A stretch of 62,204 bases of DNA from Pseudomonadota bacterium (GTDB lineage Bacteria > Pseudomonadota > Gammaproteobacteria > Burkholderiales > UBA9220), in assembly GCA_021845865.1 (NCBI GenBank), contig JAJZVC010000014.1, positions 1 to 62,204 on the forward strand, read 5' to 3'. Of this stretch, positions 1-11,819 are shown in pieces. The notes under the pieces are model-generated. The model was not told the origin of the DNA and did not search any database. It saw only the letters and a list, made by a program, of their open reading frames with translations. Position 1 is the first letter of the stretch, and each line of letters starts with the position of its first letter. The position numbers and the translations under genes were made by a program.

Positions 1-62
1 TGTCTCACCGCCTCAGATTTGAACTCCGGGCTGAATTTCCTGCGTAATGCCATTTGCACCAT
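1..62 (-). CDS. IS3-family transposase OrfA, N-terminal fragment
   Basis: The partial frame begins at ATG 62-60, or at a second ATG at 53-51, and runs off the left edge of the window. The visible residues MALRRKFSPEFKSEAVR are the usual opening of IS3/IS911-type OrfA (helix-turn-helix DNA-binding half of the transposase). An in-frame stop lies immediately upstream of the first ATG, so the start is constrained. In the full family OrfA would be followed by OrfB with the DDE core, joined by programmed -1 frameshifting; that part is outside the window. Confidence 0.75.
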   Translation of the reverse strand, partial: MVQMALRRKFSPEFKSEAVR

Positions 63-124
63 CTCTCACGTTTCCTTCTATCTTAACAAGCTTGATAAAA
101 GTGTCCGTGGAATTGGGGGAAACC
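1..124. mobile_element. IS3-family insertion sequence, one end only
   Basis: Only one end of the element is inside the window; the rest lies to the left. The start of a transposase OrfA reads leftward from 62, and the sequence between it and about 122-127 is non-coding terminal DNA. The vapC reading frame departs from the PIN-family pattern at about 122-127, which I take as the junction. The exact terminal base and the target duplication cannot be fixed without the other end. Confidence 0.65.
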
Positions 125-334
125 CACCCGGCATTGCTCATCGACAAGCCGCGACAAGGGCCATTTCAGGCGCAGCTTTCCCTGGCTCAGCTTGATCTGC
201 ATTTCCCAAATGCTGGCCACGCTAAGAAACAGCTCCGATTCGCCACTTTCACATACCTCGCGAGCGGAAGGGGAAACCTTCTCTGGCTCATCCTGCAACC
301 AGAGAAAAACATGCGTATCCAGCAGAAGCCTCAT
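83..334 (-). pseudogene. vapC: VapC-type PIN-domain toxin, truncated by IS3 insertion
   Basis: PIN-domain ribonuclease toxin of a type II toxin-antitoxin pair. The N-terminal half is good: LLLDTHVFLWLQDE carries the first catalytic Asp, and the segment with SVASIWEMQIK carries the conserved Glu. After about residue 70 the sequence turns into unrelated codons (GFPQFHGHFYQAC, then stop) that belong to the IS end. The product is 83 aa, while PIN toxins of this type are about 125-130 aa, so the C-terminal half with the remaining acidic residues is lost. It overlaps the antitoxin stop by 4 bp (ATGA). The toxin is almost certainly inactive. Confidence 0.8.
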
Positions 335-576
335 CCTGGACCATTCCCCATCCAGAACTCATCCGGCAAGGGCTCATCAAAATCCTCGCTAATCCAGACC
401 TCCCCCCGGTGCATGCCAAACACTCTGTTCTTCCCTTTCTGGGGCATGATCGGCACCAATTTCACCATCGGCTTGTTCGCCTTGGCAATGATCACTTCTT
501 CACCTTCCATGGCCATAGCCAGCAACTCGGAAAGATGGGTTTTCGCCTCATGAATATTCACGGTACGGGTAGACAC
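331..576 (-). CDS. Phd/YefM-family antitoxin
   Basis: An 81-aa prevent-host-death type antitoxin. The N-terminal MSTRTVNIHEAKTHLSELL is the typical Phd fold opening, followed by the GEEVIIAKANKPMVKLVP strand segment. The C-terminal tail (VWISEDFDEPLPDEF) is the usual toxin-binding region of this family. In related pairs the antitoxin neutralises the PIN toxin and represses its own promoter. Here its partner is disrupted, so it may be an orphan. It is translationally coupled to the toxin by a 4-bp overlap. Confidence 0.88.
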   Translation of the reverse strand: MSTRTVNIHEAKTHLSELLAMAMEGEEVIIAKANKPMVKLVPIMPQKGKNRVFGMHRGEVWISEDFDEPLPDEFWMGNGPG

Positions 577-638
577 GGCAGCATCCTTGGCTAATTTATT
601 GGCTAAGCTTAAAACCCTGGTCGCGCACCGTCAAATAA

Positions 639-666
639 AAAACGGGCACCCGAAGGTGCCCGTTTT
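639..666 (-). terminator. Rho-independent terminator of the porin gene
   Basis: A 12-bp perfect stem (AAAACGGGCACC paired with GGTGCCCGTTTT) around a 4-base loop lies 38 bp downstream of the porin stop. On the minus strand the stem is followed by a run of T. It lies between the porin and the toxin-antitoxin genes, so it separates the two units. Confidence 0.9.
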
Positions 667-703
667 AATCACTTCAATTTAAACCGGCAAAGCCGGCGTT
701 AAA

Positions 704-1912
704 TTAGAAGTCGTGGGTCATGCCGAAGGACCAGGCGCTGGGGGAGCTAGCGGTCGCGATGCTAGCAGCGGCACCGGTGATACCACCAGCAACACCACCG
801 TTGGAACCGCCGATCAGGCCGTAGGCAACGTTGTTGTCGTTGGTCAGCTTGGTGTACAGAGCGAACACCTTGGTGCGCTTGCTGAACATGTGATCCAGAC
901 CCAGGGACCACTGCTTGGCACCAGAGTTGGCGTAACCGGACAGGTCGCCAGCGTGGGTGTAGGCAGCCTTAACAGCGTTGTTTCCGAAGGTGTAAGCACC
1001 GCTCAGGTAGTAAGCGTTGTGCCCCAGCAGATCGTTGCCACCACGACCAGTGTTCACGACGGAGTTGAAGTCGTCGTTGGTGCGCTCATAGGCAAAACCG
1101 ACCTTGAAGTTGTTGGCGCTGTAACCCACACCCAGTTTCCAAGCGTGCTCGGACTTGTCGGCCAGGGCAGCGATGGGGGTGGCCAGGTTACCGATACCAG
1201 CGGTACCCAGGTTGTGACGCTCGTAGGCCAAGGCGCCGTACCAGGGGCCATTGCTGTAGTTCACCATACCGGACCAGGCATTGCCCTTCTTGTTGGCATT
1301 GCTGGTGTAGGCGTTCTCAGCGCCAGCCACGTAGGCGATGGCAGCGGAGAAGCCGTTCATGCTGGGAGAGATGTAGGCGATCACGTTGTTCTGACGACCG
1401 TCGAAGGAAGCACCCACGGTACCAGCGCCGGCAGCAGTGGTAGCGACGCCACCGCCCATGATGGAGCGGTTGTCGGCGATACCGTCAGCGAACACGTCCA
1501 GGTTGCGGGTGGACAGCTTGTAGGGGGTGTCGTGGCGACCAAGGATCACGGTACCCCAGGTTTTTCCGGACAGACCGACGAAGGTGTTACGAGCGTTCCA
1601 AGAACCGTTGCTGTTGGTAGCGGTGGCGGCAGCGCTGTCAGGGAAAATGGTGTTTTCGATCTGCCACACGGCGCTCAGACCGTTGCCCAGGTCTTCGCTG
1701 CCCTTGAAGCCGATGCGGGAGGAGTTGTCGCTGATCTGGGCGTTGCGCGCGCTGGAAACAGCACCCAGGTTCCGACCGGCGTCATAGCCACCGTCAACCA
1801 GGTCGTAGGAAGCGGACATCTTGCCGTAGATCACCACGTTGCCGGAATCGGCGAAAGCGGCGGGGACCACGAAGGCGCCGGCGACAGCCAGAGCGATCAG
1901 TTTCTTTTGCAT
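704..1912 (-). CDS. Outer-membrane general porin (Gram-negative porin, OmpC/Porin_4 type)
   Basis: A 402-aa precursor of a trimeric beta-barrel porin that lets small solutes cross the outer membrane. Residues 1-21 (MQKKLIALAVAGAFVVPAAFA) form a classical Sec signal peptide cut after AFA. The mature part starts with VVIYGKMSASYDLV, the usual first strand of betaproteobacterial porins, and contains the loop-3 type segment around WGTVILGRHDTPY. The protein ends SAWSFGMTHDF with a C-terminal Phe, the signal for BAM-mediated assembly. An AAGGAG ribosome site precedes the ATG. It is a single-gene unit with its own promoter (1981-2010) and terminator. Ala/Gly/Asn-rich loops are normal for this family; substrate specificity cannot be read from the sequence. 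Confidence 0.93.
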   Translation of the reverse strand: MQKKLIALAVAGAFVVPAAFADSGNVVIYGKMSASYDLVDGGYDAGRNLGAVSSARNAQISDNSSRIGFKGSEDLGNGLSAVWQIENTIFPDSAAATATNSNGSWNARNTFVGLSGKTWGTVILGRHDTPYKLSTRNLDVFADGIADNRSIMGGGVATTAAGAGTVGASFDGRQNNVIAYISPSMNGFSAAIAYVAGAENAYTSNANKKGNAWSGMVNYSNGPWYGALAYERHNLGTAGIGNLATPIAALADKSEHAWKLGVGYSANNFKVGFAYERTNDDFNSVVNTGRGGNDLLGHNAYYLSGAYTFGNNAVKAAYTHAGDLSGYANSGAKQWSLGLDHMFSKRTKVFALYTKLTNDNNVAYGLIGGSNGGVAGGITGAAASIATASSPSAWSFGMTHDF

Positions 1913-1980
1913 AAGTTTCTCCTTAGTTGGTTTACTTGTTACTAAGCTCTGCAGAGCCTCGTCCCTTTTTGGACAGTTTC

Positions 1981-2010
1981 ATTATCACCAGAGACCCTGC
2001 CGAATTCCAA
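1981..2010 (-). promoter_or_regulatory. Sigma-70 type promoter of the porin gene
   Basis: Reading the minus strand, TTGGAA (2010-2005) and GATAAT (1986-1981) are separated by 18 bp. The leader from there to the porin ATG is about 65 bases and contains the AAGGAG ribosome site. Confidence 0.6.
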
Positions 2011-2090
2011 GGTTTTGAGTGGCGGCTGTTGCAATTTTCTCACGCCGCGCTGATTTGTGTCTCTTTTTTGCCACAGCCCGTGAGACCGCG

Positions 2091-4817
<2,727 letters not shown>

Positions 4818-4875
4818 GGAATAAGTCGGTCGGGTTATTTAAGACGAAAAGCCTGGGCGCGCGCCGAGGGCGCGA

Positions 4876-5796
4876 TCAGCCCTGGGCTTGCAGGAAGCGG
4901 GCGGGGTTTTGCGGCGCGCCGCCGATGCGGATTTCGAAGTGCAGATGAGGACCGGTGGAACGGCCGGTGTTGCCGACAAGGCCGATTTTCTGGCCGCGGA
5001 GGACGATATCGCCTTCCTTGACGAAAGCCCTGGAAAGATGGGCATAACGGGAAACCATGCCGTTGCCGTGGTCGATCTCGATCAGGTTGCCGTAGCCGGA
5101 GGTGTTGAACTGGGAATAGATCACCACCCCGCCGGCAGCCGCGTGCACTTCCGTGCCCACTTCGGCCATGAAATCCACGCCTTCATGGAAGGCATTCTTG
5201 CCGGTGAAGGGGTCCAGGCGCCAGCCGAAGTTGGAGGAATACCAGCCCGCCTTGACAGGAGGAGCGGAGGGAATGGTCACCTTGCTCAGGTGCTTTTCCA
5301 TGAACATGGATTCCAGCACCATCAGGCGGTCGGAGCGGTCATCCAGCTTTGCCGCCAGGGCGTCGATTTGCTGCTGCAATTCCTTTTGCGTCAGGGAGCG
5401 CTGCGGCACGCTGCCTTCCGGTCCGCCTTGGGCGGGCGGCTGGTCAAAGCGGAATTCCTGCTTATTGATCCCCGAAAGCTTCACCAGGCGTTCACCCAGG
5501 GCATCCAGGCGGGTCGTCTGGGCCTGCATCTGCCCCACCCTAACCGCCATGGCGTTCAGGCTGGCCTGCAGGGAAGCCTGATGCTTCTCCAGTTGCTCGC
5601 GCTGGGCCTCGATGATGAGCGAGCGCAGATAGGGGTTGTCGATCTCCACGGAACGGGTCAGGGTGTAGTAGAAAAGACCACCCGCCACCAGCACGGGAAC
5701 CGCCAGCCAAGTGGACAACAACAGCGCCAGCTTGCGGGAATCCAGCACCAGCGTTTTGGATTTGCTCAGCTTATCGGATACGATAATGATGTTCAA
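4876..5796 (-). CDS. M23-family metallopeptidase (LytM-type), membrane anchored
   Basis: A 306-aa protein with a single N-terminal membrane helix (about residues 22-46), a periplasmic coiled-coil stretch (about 65-170, rich in Q/L/E) and a C-terminal LytM/M23 domain. The zinc ligands are visible: HEGVDFM (His and Asp) near residue 210 and HLHFEIR near residue 288. The family cleaves peptidoglycan cross-links or activates amidases in cell separation. Because all ligands are intact, hydrolase activity is plausible. It is divergent from DUF721 and directly upstream of secA, a frequent arrangement in betaproteobacteria. Confidence 0.9.
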   Translation of the reverse strand: MNIIIVSDKLSKSKTLVLDSRKLALLLSTWLAVPVLVAGGLFYYTLTRSVEIDNPYLRSLIIEAQREQLEKHQASLQASLNAMAVRVGQMQAQTTRLDALGERLVKLSGINKQEFRFDQPPAQGGPEGSVPQRSLTQKELQQQIDALAAKLDDRSDRLMVLESMFMEKHLSKVTIPSAPPVKAGWYSSNFGWRLDPFTGKNAFHEGVDFMAEVGTEVHAAAGGVVIYSQFNTSGYGNLIEIDHGNGMVSRYAHLSRAFVKEGDIVLRGQKIGLVGNTGRSTGPHLHFEIRIGGAPQNPARFLQAQG

Positions 5797-5820
5797 AAGG
5801 AATGGTCCCTAGTTTTTCTG

Positions 5821-6273
5821 ATGCCCGCTTATAAACCCGGCCACTTTTTCCACAGTTCGCCCGCGCTCCAGCACTGGAAGGAGACCAGCGACCTGCTGAA
5901 TAAATTTCAGCGCGCCCTCGACAGCATCATCCTCCCCGAGCTGGCCCGCCATTGCCGCGTGGGCGCCCTGAGCGGGGAGTCGGTGTGCTTGTATGCCTCC
6001 AACGGCGCCATTGCCGCCAAGCTTCGGCAACTCGTGCCTACCCTGTTGACCGGGTTCAAGAAATGCGGGCTTGAGGTTACTGCAATTCGTGTCCTAGTGC
6101 AAGCCGAGCCGTTCCGAGCCGAGCCGCGGCGCCCGGAAAAACAGCCCATAGGCGGCGAAGCGCTGGACAACATGGCCCAATTCACCGCCAAGCTGAAGGA
6201 AAGCCCCCTCAAGGCGGCCCTGGAAGCGCTGCTGACCCACCAGCACCATGCCGTTTCAAACGACAAGAACTAG
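5821..6273 (+). CDS. DUF721 domain-containing protein
   Basis: A 150-aa plus-strand gene in an otherwise minus-strand region. The start is the ATG at 5821, giving MPAYKPGHFFHSSPALQ; the frame stays open upstream, but that part overlaps the divergent peptidase gene and does not look coding. Residues 20-100 match the DUF721 pattern (LPELARHCRVGALSGESVCLYASNGAIAAKLRQL). DUF721 proteins are small nucleic-acid-associated proteins often found next to secA or lpxC in proteobacteria; their role here is unknown. Its end overlaps the small membrane-protein gene (convergent) by 18 bp. Confidence 0.8.
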   Translation: MPAYKPGHFFHSSPALQHWKETSDLLNKFQRALDSIILPELARHCRVGALSGESVCLYASNGAIAAKLRQLVPTLLTGFKKCGLEVTAIRVLVQAEPFRAEPRRPEKQPIGGEALDNMAQFTAKLKESPLKAALEALLTHQHHAVSNDKN

Positions 6274-6441
6274 GCGCTCCAGAACCAGCAACGCCAGGAA
6301 CACCGCCGCGATTCCCCCCATCAGCTTGAGCAGCCCCCAGGAAAAGCGCAGATAGCGGCGGTCCCGGGTCAGCAAATAGGCAAAGCCGGACACGCCGCCC
6401 AGCACCAGCGCGAGAAAGAGCAGAATTCTCAGGAGAAACAA
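6256..6441 (-). CDS. Small two-helix membrane protein
   Basis: About 61 aa, with two hydrophobic helices (LLRILLFLALVLGGVSGFAYLL and GLLKLMGGIAAVFLALLVL) linked by a basic turn TRDRRYLRFS. The frame is open further upstream into lpxC, but those residues look like an lpxC shadow. I place the start at TTG 6441-6439 because GTGAGGG lies just upstream; a start a few codons away is possible. It immediately follows lpxC on the same strand. Similar small membrane proteins sit downstream of lpxC in other betaproteobacteria; function unknown. Confidence 0.55.
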   Translation of the reverse strand: MFLLRILLFLALVLGGVSGFAYLLTRDRRYLRFSWGLLKLMGGIAAVFLALLVLERLVLVV

Positions 6442-6482
6442 GAAACCCTCACGGCCAACAACCGCAGGGAGCCGCCGCAGCC

Positions 6483-7397
6483 CTAGGCAGCCTGCGCCTG
6501 GAGCCTGACGAAACCGGCCGGCGCATCCTCGGCGCGGTCGAAGGTGACGAACTCCCACGCTTCCGCATCGCGCAGCATGGCCCGCAGAAGCTGGTTGTTC
6601 AGGGCGTGACCCGATTTGTAGGCGGTATAGGCGCCGATCAGGGGGTGGCCGAGGAGATAAAGGTCGCCCACCGCGTCCAGCACCTTGTGACGGACGAATT
6701 CGTCTTCATAGCGCAAGCCGTCGCTGTTGAGAATCCGGAACTCGTCCATGACGATGGCGTTTTCCATGCTGCCACCCAAGGCCAGGCCCTTGGCGCGCAT
6801 GGCCTCCACGTCCTCCATGAAGCCGAAGGTACGCGCCCGGCTCACTTCCTTGATGTAGGAAGTGTCGGCGAAATCCACCACCACCTTTTGGCGCGAGGCC
6901 TCGAAGACGGGGTGATTGAAGGAAATGGTGAAATCCAGCCGGAACCCGTTGTAGGGGTCGAAGCGCACCCACTTGTCACCGGCTTCGACCACTACCGGCT
7001 TCTTGACCCGGATGTACCGCTTCAGCGCGGCCTGCTCCTCGATCCCCGCCGACTGCAGCAGGAAAACGAAGGGCGAGGCGGAGCCGTCCATGATCGGCAC
7101 TTCCGGCGCGGACAGGTCGACATAGGCGTTATCCACGCCCAGGCCTGCGAAGGCCGACATCAGATGCTCGACCGTCCCGACGCGCACATCACCGACCTCC
7201 AGGGTGGAGGACAGGCGGGTGTCGCCCACATGGTCCGGCGCCGCGCTGATTTCCACCGGCACAGGCAGGTCCACCCGCCGAAACACGATGCCGGTGTTCG
7301 GCGCCGCGGGACGCAAGGCCATCTGGACCTTTTTGCCCGAGTGCAAGCCGACGCCGGTGGCGTGGATGACGTTTTTCAAGGTGCGCTGCCTGATCAT
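6483..7397 (-). CDS. lpxC: UDP-3-O-acyl-N-acetylglucosamine deacetylase LpxC
   Basis: A 304-aa zinc enzyme catalysing the committed step of lipid A synthesis. The family motifs are present: [16 protein letters not shown] at the N-terminus, the [19 protein letters not shown] segment with the first zinc His (about 78), [10 protein letters not shown], and the [15 protein letters not shown] segment with the second His and Asp ligands. [11 protein letters not shown] near the end carries the catalytic His. It is at the distal end of the division cluster, 136 bp after ftsZ, which leaves room for its own promoter. Amounts are usually set by FtsH proteolysis of the C-terminus; the tail here is Ala/Gln-rich (LQAQAA). 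Confidence 0.98.
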   Translation of the reverse strand: MIRQRTLKNVIHATGVGLHSGKKVQMALRPAAPNTGIVFRRVDLPVPVEISAAPDHVGDTRLSSTLEVGDVRVGTVEHLMSAFAGLGVDNAYVDLSAPEVPIMDGSASPFVFLLQSAGIEEQAALKRYIRVKKPVVVEAGDKWVRFDPYNGFRLDFTISFNHPVFEASRQKVVVDFADTSYIKEVSRARTFGFMEDVEAMRAKGLALGGSMENAIVMDEFRILNSDGLRYEDEFVRHKVLDAVGDLYLLGHPLIGAYTAYKSGHALNNQLLRAMLRDAEAWEFVTFDRAEDAPAGFVRLQAQAA

Positions 7398-7533
7398 GCG
7401 CGGTTTCCGATCAATAGGTTACAAATTCCCAACTTGCGCAAGTTTAACACAGCCCGTCATTGGCAGCCAAGGCGGAGCGCCGCCCTGCCGCCCTTCCGGC
7501 GGCATCACCCGCCACGTTCGGCTTCCCAGGCCC

Positions 7534-8685
7534 TTAGTCAGCCTGTTTGCGCAGGAAGGCGGGAATGTCGTACATCTCCATGCCGGACTGCTTCAGCGCT
7601 TCCACCTGGGCGTCGCGGCGGCGGCGCATGACGGCGGGCTGGTCGAGCTCGGCGTAGTTCACTTCCATCGGCGCATCGTCGGTGCCGGTCTTCACGATGC
7701 TTAACGGTTTGTTCTGCTGGCGGTTGACCGCCGCCCCCAAACCGGTGGCCACGATGGTGACGCGCAGATCGTCGCCCATGTTCTCGTCGATCACCGTGCC
7801 GACGATCACGGTGGCGTCTTCGGCGGCGAAGCCCTTGATGGTGTTCATGGCGTCGTGAACTTCCTTCATCTTGATGCTGGCGTTGGCGGTGATGTTCACC
7901 AGCACGCCCCGGGCGCCGGAGAGGTTCACATCCTCCAGCAGCGGGCTGGATACCGCGCGCTCCGCCGCGATGGTGGCGCGGTCGAGGCCGGCCGCATGGG
8001 CGGAACCCATCATCGCCATGCCCATTTCGGACATCACGGTGCGCACGTCGGCAAAGTCCACGTTCACCAGGCCGGGGCACTTGATCACTTCGGCGATGCC
8101 CGCCACGGCGCCGTGCAGCACGTCGTTGGCGGCCTTGAAGGCGTCCAGCATGGACACGTCGTCGCCCAGCACCTGCATCAGCTTCTCGTTGGGAATCACG
8201 ATCAGGGAATCGACGAACTGGGACAAGGCCTCGATGCCGGCCTGGGCCACCTTCATGCGCTTGCCCTCGAACTCGAAGGGCTTGGTCACCACCGCCACGG
8301 TGAGGATGCCCAGTTCCTTCGCCACCTCGGCCACCACCGGCGCGGCGCCGGTGCCGGTGCCGCCCCCCATGCCGGCGGTGATGAACAGCATGTCGGCGCC
8401 GCGGATGGCCTCGGCGATGCCCTCCCGGTCTTCCACCGCCGCCTCGCGGCCGATGTTGGGATTGGCGCCTGCTCCCAGGCCCTTGGTGATATTGCCGCCG
8501 ATCTGCAGCGTGGTGGTTGCCTGGCTCTTGTTCAGGGCCTGGGCATCGGTGTTGGCGCAGATGAATTCCACGCCGTTCACGCCCTGGGCGATCATATGCT
8601 CCACGGCGTTGCCGCCGCAGCCCCCGACGCCGATCACCTTGATTACCGCTTCCTGGCTGTCCTTGTCCATGATTTCAAAAAACAT
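7534..8685 (-). CDS. ftsZ: Cell division protein FtsZ
   Basis: The 383-aa tubulin-like GTPase that builds the division ring. The tubulin signature is clear ([23 protein letters not shown], about residues 102-125) and the GTP-binding [12 protein letters not shown] is at the N-terminus. A flexible linker after about residue 316 ends in the conserved C-terminal peptide [13 protein letters not shown], the docking site for FtsA and ZipA-like partners. The start ATG follows an AGGAGG ribosome site. A 209-bp gap containing a duplicated ftsA tail and hairpins separates it from ftsA. Confidence 0.98.
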   Translation of the reverse strand: MFFEIMDKDSQEAVIKVIGVGGCGGNAVEHMIAQGVNGVEFICANTDAQALNKSQATTTLQIGGNITKGLGAGANPNIGREAAVEDREGIAEAIRGADMLFITAGMGGGTGTGAAPVVAEVAKELGILTVAVVTKPFEFEGKRMKVAQAGIEALSQFVDSLIVIPNEKLMQVLGDDVSMLDAFKAANDVLHGAVAGIAEVIKCPGLVNVDFADVRTVMSEMGMAMMGSAHAAGLDRATIAAERAVSSPLLEDVNLSGARGVLVNITANASIKMKEVHDAMNTIKGFAAEDATVIVGTVIDENMGDDLRVTIVATGLGAAVNRQQNKPLSIVKTGTDDAPMEVNYAELDQPAVMRRRRDAQVEALKQSGMEMYDIPAFLRKQAD

Positions 8686-8792
8686 ATTGCCTCCTTGAAA
8701 TTACCGAAAATTTTTCTTCAACACCCATTTGTAGCCATACCGCCGTTTACTGTTTGTCTGCTCTACCCATGCCGTTCTCCCTTCGCCTCGCC

Positions 8793-8910
8793 CCAAACCG
8801 ATTCATCAAAAATTCCCCTGACAACACGCCCGAAGGGCTTGTTGCGGCGTAGGCTCACCTGCGCAGCAGGTTATGCCGAAGCCAAACCAGCTCATCAAAA
8901 ATTCCCCTGA
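8793..8910. repeat. Direct repeat of the ftsA 3' end flanking a hairpin-rich spacer
   Basis: Two copies of a 29-bp sequence lie at 8793-8821 and 8882-8910 and differ at three positions. The right copy contains the last codons and stop of ftsA (QGNF-stop); the left copy repeats them in the intergenic region. The 60-bp spacer between them holds two inverted repeats: CAACACGCCC/GGGCTTGTTG (one mismatch) at 8822-8844, and ACCTGC/GCAGGT nested in CGGCGTA/TATGCCG at 8845-8878. This looks like a small palindromic insertion that duplicated the end of ftsA. Confidence 0.8.
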
Positions 8911-10133
8911 AACCAACTCTTCATCTTCTGGAAGATATCCATCACCGACCCGCCCTGCACCCGCGTGCCGGCGTGGCGCTGGTACTGTTCGTACCCCGCC
9001 AGGAGCAGGCCGACGCCGGTGGCGAAGCGGGGGTTGCGCACCACTTCCGCCAAGCCGCCCACGTACTGGGGGTAGCCCAGGCGCACCGGCATGTGGAATA
9101 TCTCCTCGCCCAGCTCCACCATTCCCGGCAGCACGCTGCTGCCGCCGGTGAGGACGATGCCCGAGGACATCAGGTCCTCGAAGCCGCTGCGTCGCAGCTC
9201 CGCTTGGACCAGGGAATAGAGCTCCTCCACCCGGGGCTCGATCACCTCCGCCAGGGTCTGGCGGGACAGCTTGCGGGTCTCCCGCTCGCCCACGCCGGGC
9301 ACTTCCACCATCTCCTCGGGGCTCGCCAGCTGGCGCAGGGCGCAGCCATAGGCGCGCTTGATGTCCTCCGCGTCCTTGGTCGGCGTGCGCAGGGCCATGG
9401 CGATATCGTTGGTGATCTGGTCGCCGGCGATGGGAATCACCGCCGTGTGGCGGATGGCGCCGCTGGTGAAAACCGCCATGTCGGTGGTGCCGCCGCCGAT
9501 ATCCACCAGGCATACGCCCAGGTCCTTCTCGTCCTCGGACAGCACGGCCATGCTGGACGCCAGGGGCTGCAGGATCAGGTCCCGCACCTCGAGGCCGCAG
9601 CGACGCACGCACTTGATGATGTTCTGGGCCGCCGACACGGCGCCGGTGACGATGTGCACCTTCACCTCCAGGCGCACGCCGCTCATCCCCAGGGGCTCCC
9701 GCACATCCTCCTGGCCGTCGATGATGAATTCCTGGGTCAGGATGTGGAGAATCTGCTGATCCATGGGGATGTTCACCGCCCGGGCGGTCTCGATCACCCG
9801 GTCCACGTCGGCCTGGGTGACCTCTTTATCCTTGATGGCCACCATGCCGTGGGAATTGATGGAACGGATGTGGTTGCCGGCGATGCCGGTGTAAACCTCG
9901 CGGATTTTGCAGTCCGCCATCAGTTCCGCCTCTTCCAAGGCGCGCTGGATGGCGTTGACGGTGGACTCGATGTTCACCACCACGCCCTTCTTCAGCCCCC
10001 GGGACGGATGCTGTCCCATGCCGATGATTTCCAGCCGCCCTTCCGGCAAGACTTCCGCCACGATGGCGACGATCTTGGAAGTGCCGATATCCAGTCCTAC
10101 GATCAGCTCTTTTTGGTCTTTCAACTTGCTCAT
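8895..10133 (-). CDS. ftsA: Cell division protein FtsA
   Basis: The 412-aa actin-fold ATPase that tethers FtsZ filaments to the membrane. The phosphate-binding motif LIVGLDIGTSKIVAIV is at the N-terminus, followed by the 1C domain (VNIESTVNAIQRALEEAE), the second ATP motif CLVDIGGGTTDMAVF and the adenosine motif GIVLTGGSSVLPGM. The C-terminus ends in an amphipathic membrane-targeting helix, MDIFQKMKSWFQGNF. The last six codons of that helix are part of a sequence that occurs again 89 bp downstream. It follows ftsQ by 26 bp. Confidence 0.98.
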   Translation of the reverse strand: MSKLKDQKELIVGLDIGTSKIVAIVAEVLPEGRLEIIGMGQHPSRGLKKGVVVNIESTVNAIQRALEEAELMADCKIREVYTGIAGNHIRSINSHGMVAIKDKEVTQADVDRVIETARAVNIPMDQQILHILTQEFIIDGQEDVREPLGMSGVRLEVKVHIVTGAVSAAQNIIKCVRRCGLEVRDLILQPLASSMAVLSEDEKDLGVCLVDIGGGTTDMAVFTSGAIRHTAVIPIAGDQITNDIAMALRTPTKDAEDIKRAYGCALRQLASPEEMVEVPGVGERETRKLSRQTLAEVIEPRVEELYSLVQAELRRSGFEDLMSSGIVLTGGSSVLPGMVELGEEIFHMPVRLGYPQYVGGLAEVVRNPRFATGVGLLLAGYEQYQRHAGTRVQGGSVMDIFQKMKSWFQGNF

Positions 10134-10159
10134 TTTTCGCTCCCGTCGAGTTCCGGCGC

Positions 10160-10912
10160 TTAGGCCGCCTTTTTCAGCGCGGCCCTGTCCGCCCCGGCCC
10201 CCGACCCTTTCTCCCTAAAACCCTGCATCCGTACTGCAAAACCGTTGGAATAACGCAAATCCACATAGCTCACCGTCCCGCCCAAGCGGTCCAGGGTCCG
10301 CCCATAGACGCCCGCGAACCGTTGCAGCCGTTCGCTCACCTTCTCCCGCCCCAGCTCGGCGACCAGCCCGTTGTTGAAACGCAGCTCCCAGGCCCGCCGC
10401 GGCGTCAGCACCAGTTGGTTGATCGCCAGTCCGGTGGGTTTCAGCATTTGCTGGAACTGGCTGTAATACTGGGCCATCTCCACCGTGTTCTCCGCCGGCC
10501 CGACGAACACCGGCAGCTCCTGGTCGGTGGCGCCGTCGAACAGTTCGCCGTGGGTGTTCACCAGCGCCATGGTCCCCCAGCGCGCCATGGCCACGTGCTC
10601 CTCCAGGGACACTTCCAGCTTGTCCGGCCACTTGCGGCGGATGTTCACGTTGCGCACCCAGGGCAGCTTCTCGAAGGCTTTGCGCGTGCGGTTCAAGTCC
10701 ACGGTGAAGAAATTGCCCGCCAGCTCCCGGTTGACGATGTACTGCACCTGCTGCCGGGTAACGTGCTTGAGTTCGCCCACCACCTTGATTTCCTTTACCG
10801 GAAAGACCGGCAGGTGCACCACCACGAACAGCACCGCGTACAGCAGCAGGATCGCCGCCAGCGCATAGAGCAGGTCGGCGAGCCAGAGCATGATTTCGGG
10901 CTTATCCCACAT
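10160..10912 (-). CDS. ftsQ: Cell division protein FtsQ
   Basis: A 250-aa bitopic divisome protein of the FtsQBL subcomplex. There is a short cytoplasmic N-terminus, one membrane helix (about residues 12-32, [21 protein letters not shown]), then the periplasmic POTRA domain starting [24 protein letters not shown], and the beta domain with [30 protein letters not shown]. The order and lengths fit the family. Its start overlaps the end of ddlB by 11 bp. Confidence 0.96.
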   Translation of the reverse strand: MWDKPEIMLWLADLLYALAAILLLYAVLFVVVHLPVFPVKEIKVVGELKHVTRQQVQYIVNRELAGNFFTVDLNRTRKAFEKLPWVRNVNIRRKWPDKLEVSLEEHVAMARWGTMALVNTHGELFDGATDQELPVFVGPAENTVEMAQYYSQFQQMLKPTGLAINQLVLTPRRAWELRFNNGLVAELGREKVSERLQRFAGVYGRTLDRLGGTVSYVDLRYSNGFAVRMQGFREKGSGAGADRAALKKAA

Positions 10913-11819
10913 GGGCCAATTCCAATATCCTCAACACCAGTTCGTCGAACGGCACGCCCGCCACCCTGGCCGCCATGGGCACCAGGCTGTGGTCCGTCAT
11001 GCCGGGGGAGGTATTCGCCTCCAGGAAGTAATGCCTGCCCGCCTCGTCCATGAGGAAATCCACCCGCCCCCAGCCGGAACCGCCGATGGCCTCGAACGCC
11101 TTCAGCGCCTGGGCGCGGATTTCCGCTTCCTTTTCCTCCGGCAGGCCGCAAGGGCACAGATAGCGGGTGTCGTCGCGGAAATACTTCGCTTCGTAGTCGT
11201 AGAAGTCCGTTGCCGGCTCGATCTTGATCGCGGGGAAAACCCGGTCGCCGAGAATCGCCGCGGTGTATTCGCCGCCGCCGATAAAAGCCTCGGCGATCAC
11301 CAGGCTGTCGTGTTTCGCCGCTTCCTCGTAAGCCGCCTTCAGGCCGCCGATGGTCTTGACCTTGGTGACGCCGATGCTCGACCCCTCCCGGGCCGGCTTG
11401 ACGAAAATGGGCAAGCCCAGCCTGGCTTCCACGGCGGCAAAGTCGCTACCCTCATCCAGCAGGGCGTAATCCGGGACGGGCAGGCCGGCCGCCTGCCAGA
11501 TCAGCTTGGTGCGCCACTTGTCCATGCCCAGGGCGCTGGCCAAGACACCGCTGCCGGTATAAGGAATCCCCATCAGCTCCAGGGCGCCCTGCACCGTGCC
11601 GTCTTCGCCGAAACGCCCGTGGAGGGCGATGAACACCCGGGAAAATCCCTCCCGTTCCAGATCCAGCAGATCCCTCTCCGCCGGGTCGAAGGGATGGGCC
11701 TCCACGCCCTGGCGGCGGAGCGCGGCCAGGACGGCGCCGCCGCTTTTCAGCGATACCTCCCGCTCGGCGGATTTGCCTCCCAGCAGAACCGCCACTTTGC
11801 CGAATTCCCTGGCCATCAT
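10902..11819 (-). CDS. ddlB: D-alanine--D-alanine ligase
   Basis: A 305-aa ATP-grasp enzyme that makes the D-Ala-D-Ala dipeptide for the peptidoglycan stem. Motifs are [16 protein letters not shown] at the N-terminus, [34 protein letters not shown] and [27 protein letters not shown] with the Mg ligands. The ATG at 11819-11817 overlaps the murB stop in ATGA; a second ATG follows directly, so the start is uncertain by one codon. The frame is open further upstream within murB, but that part is antisense-like noise. Confidence 0.97.
   Translation of the reverse strand: MMAREFGKVAVLLGGKSAEREVSLKSGGAVLAALRRQGVEAHPFDPAERDLLDLEREGFSRVFIALHGRFGEDGTVQGALELMGIPYTGSGVLASALGMDKWRTKLIWQAAGLPVPDYALLDEGSDFAAVEARLGLPIFVKPAREGSSIGVTKVKTIGGLKAAYEEAAKHDSLVIAEAFIGGGEYTAAILGDRVFPAIKIEPATDFYDYEAKYFRDDTRYLCPCGLPEEKEAEIRAQALKAFEAIGGSGWGRVDFLMDEAGRHYFLEANTSPGMTDHSLVPMAARVAGVPFDELVLRILELAHVG

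Noticed and set aside
713-1945. 410-codon plus-strand frame opposite the porin
   Set aside because: Val/Gly-rich antisense shadow; the porin on the other strand has signal peptide, ribosome site, promoter and terminator.
8806-9612. 268-codon minus-strand frame overlapping ftsA
   Set aside because: An alternate frame of ftsA, kept open through the duplicated tail; no family resemblance.
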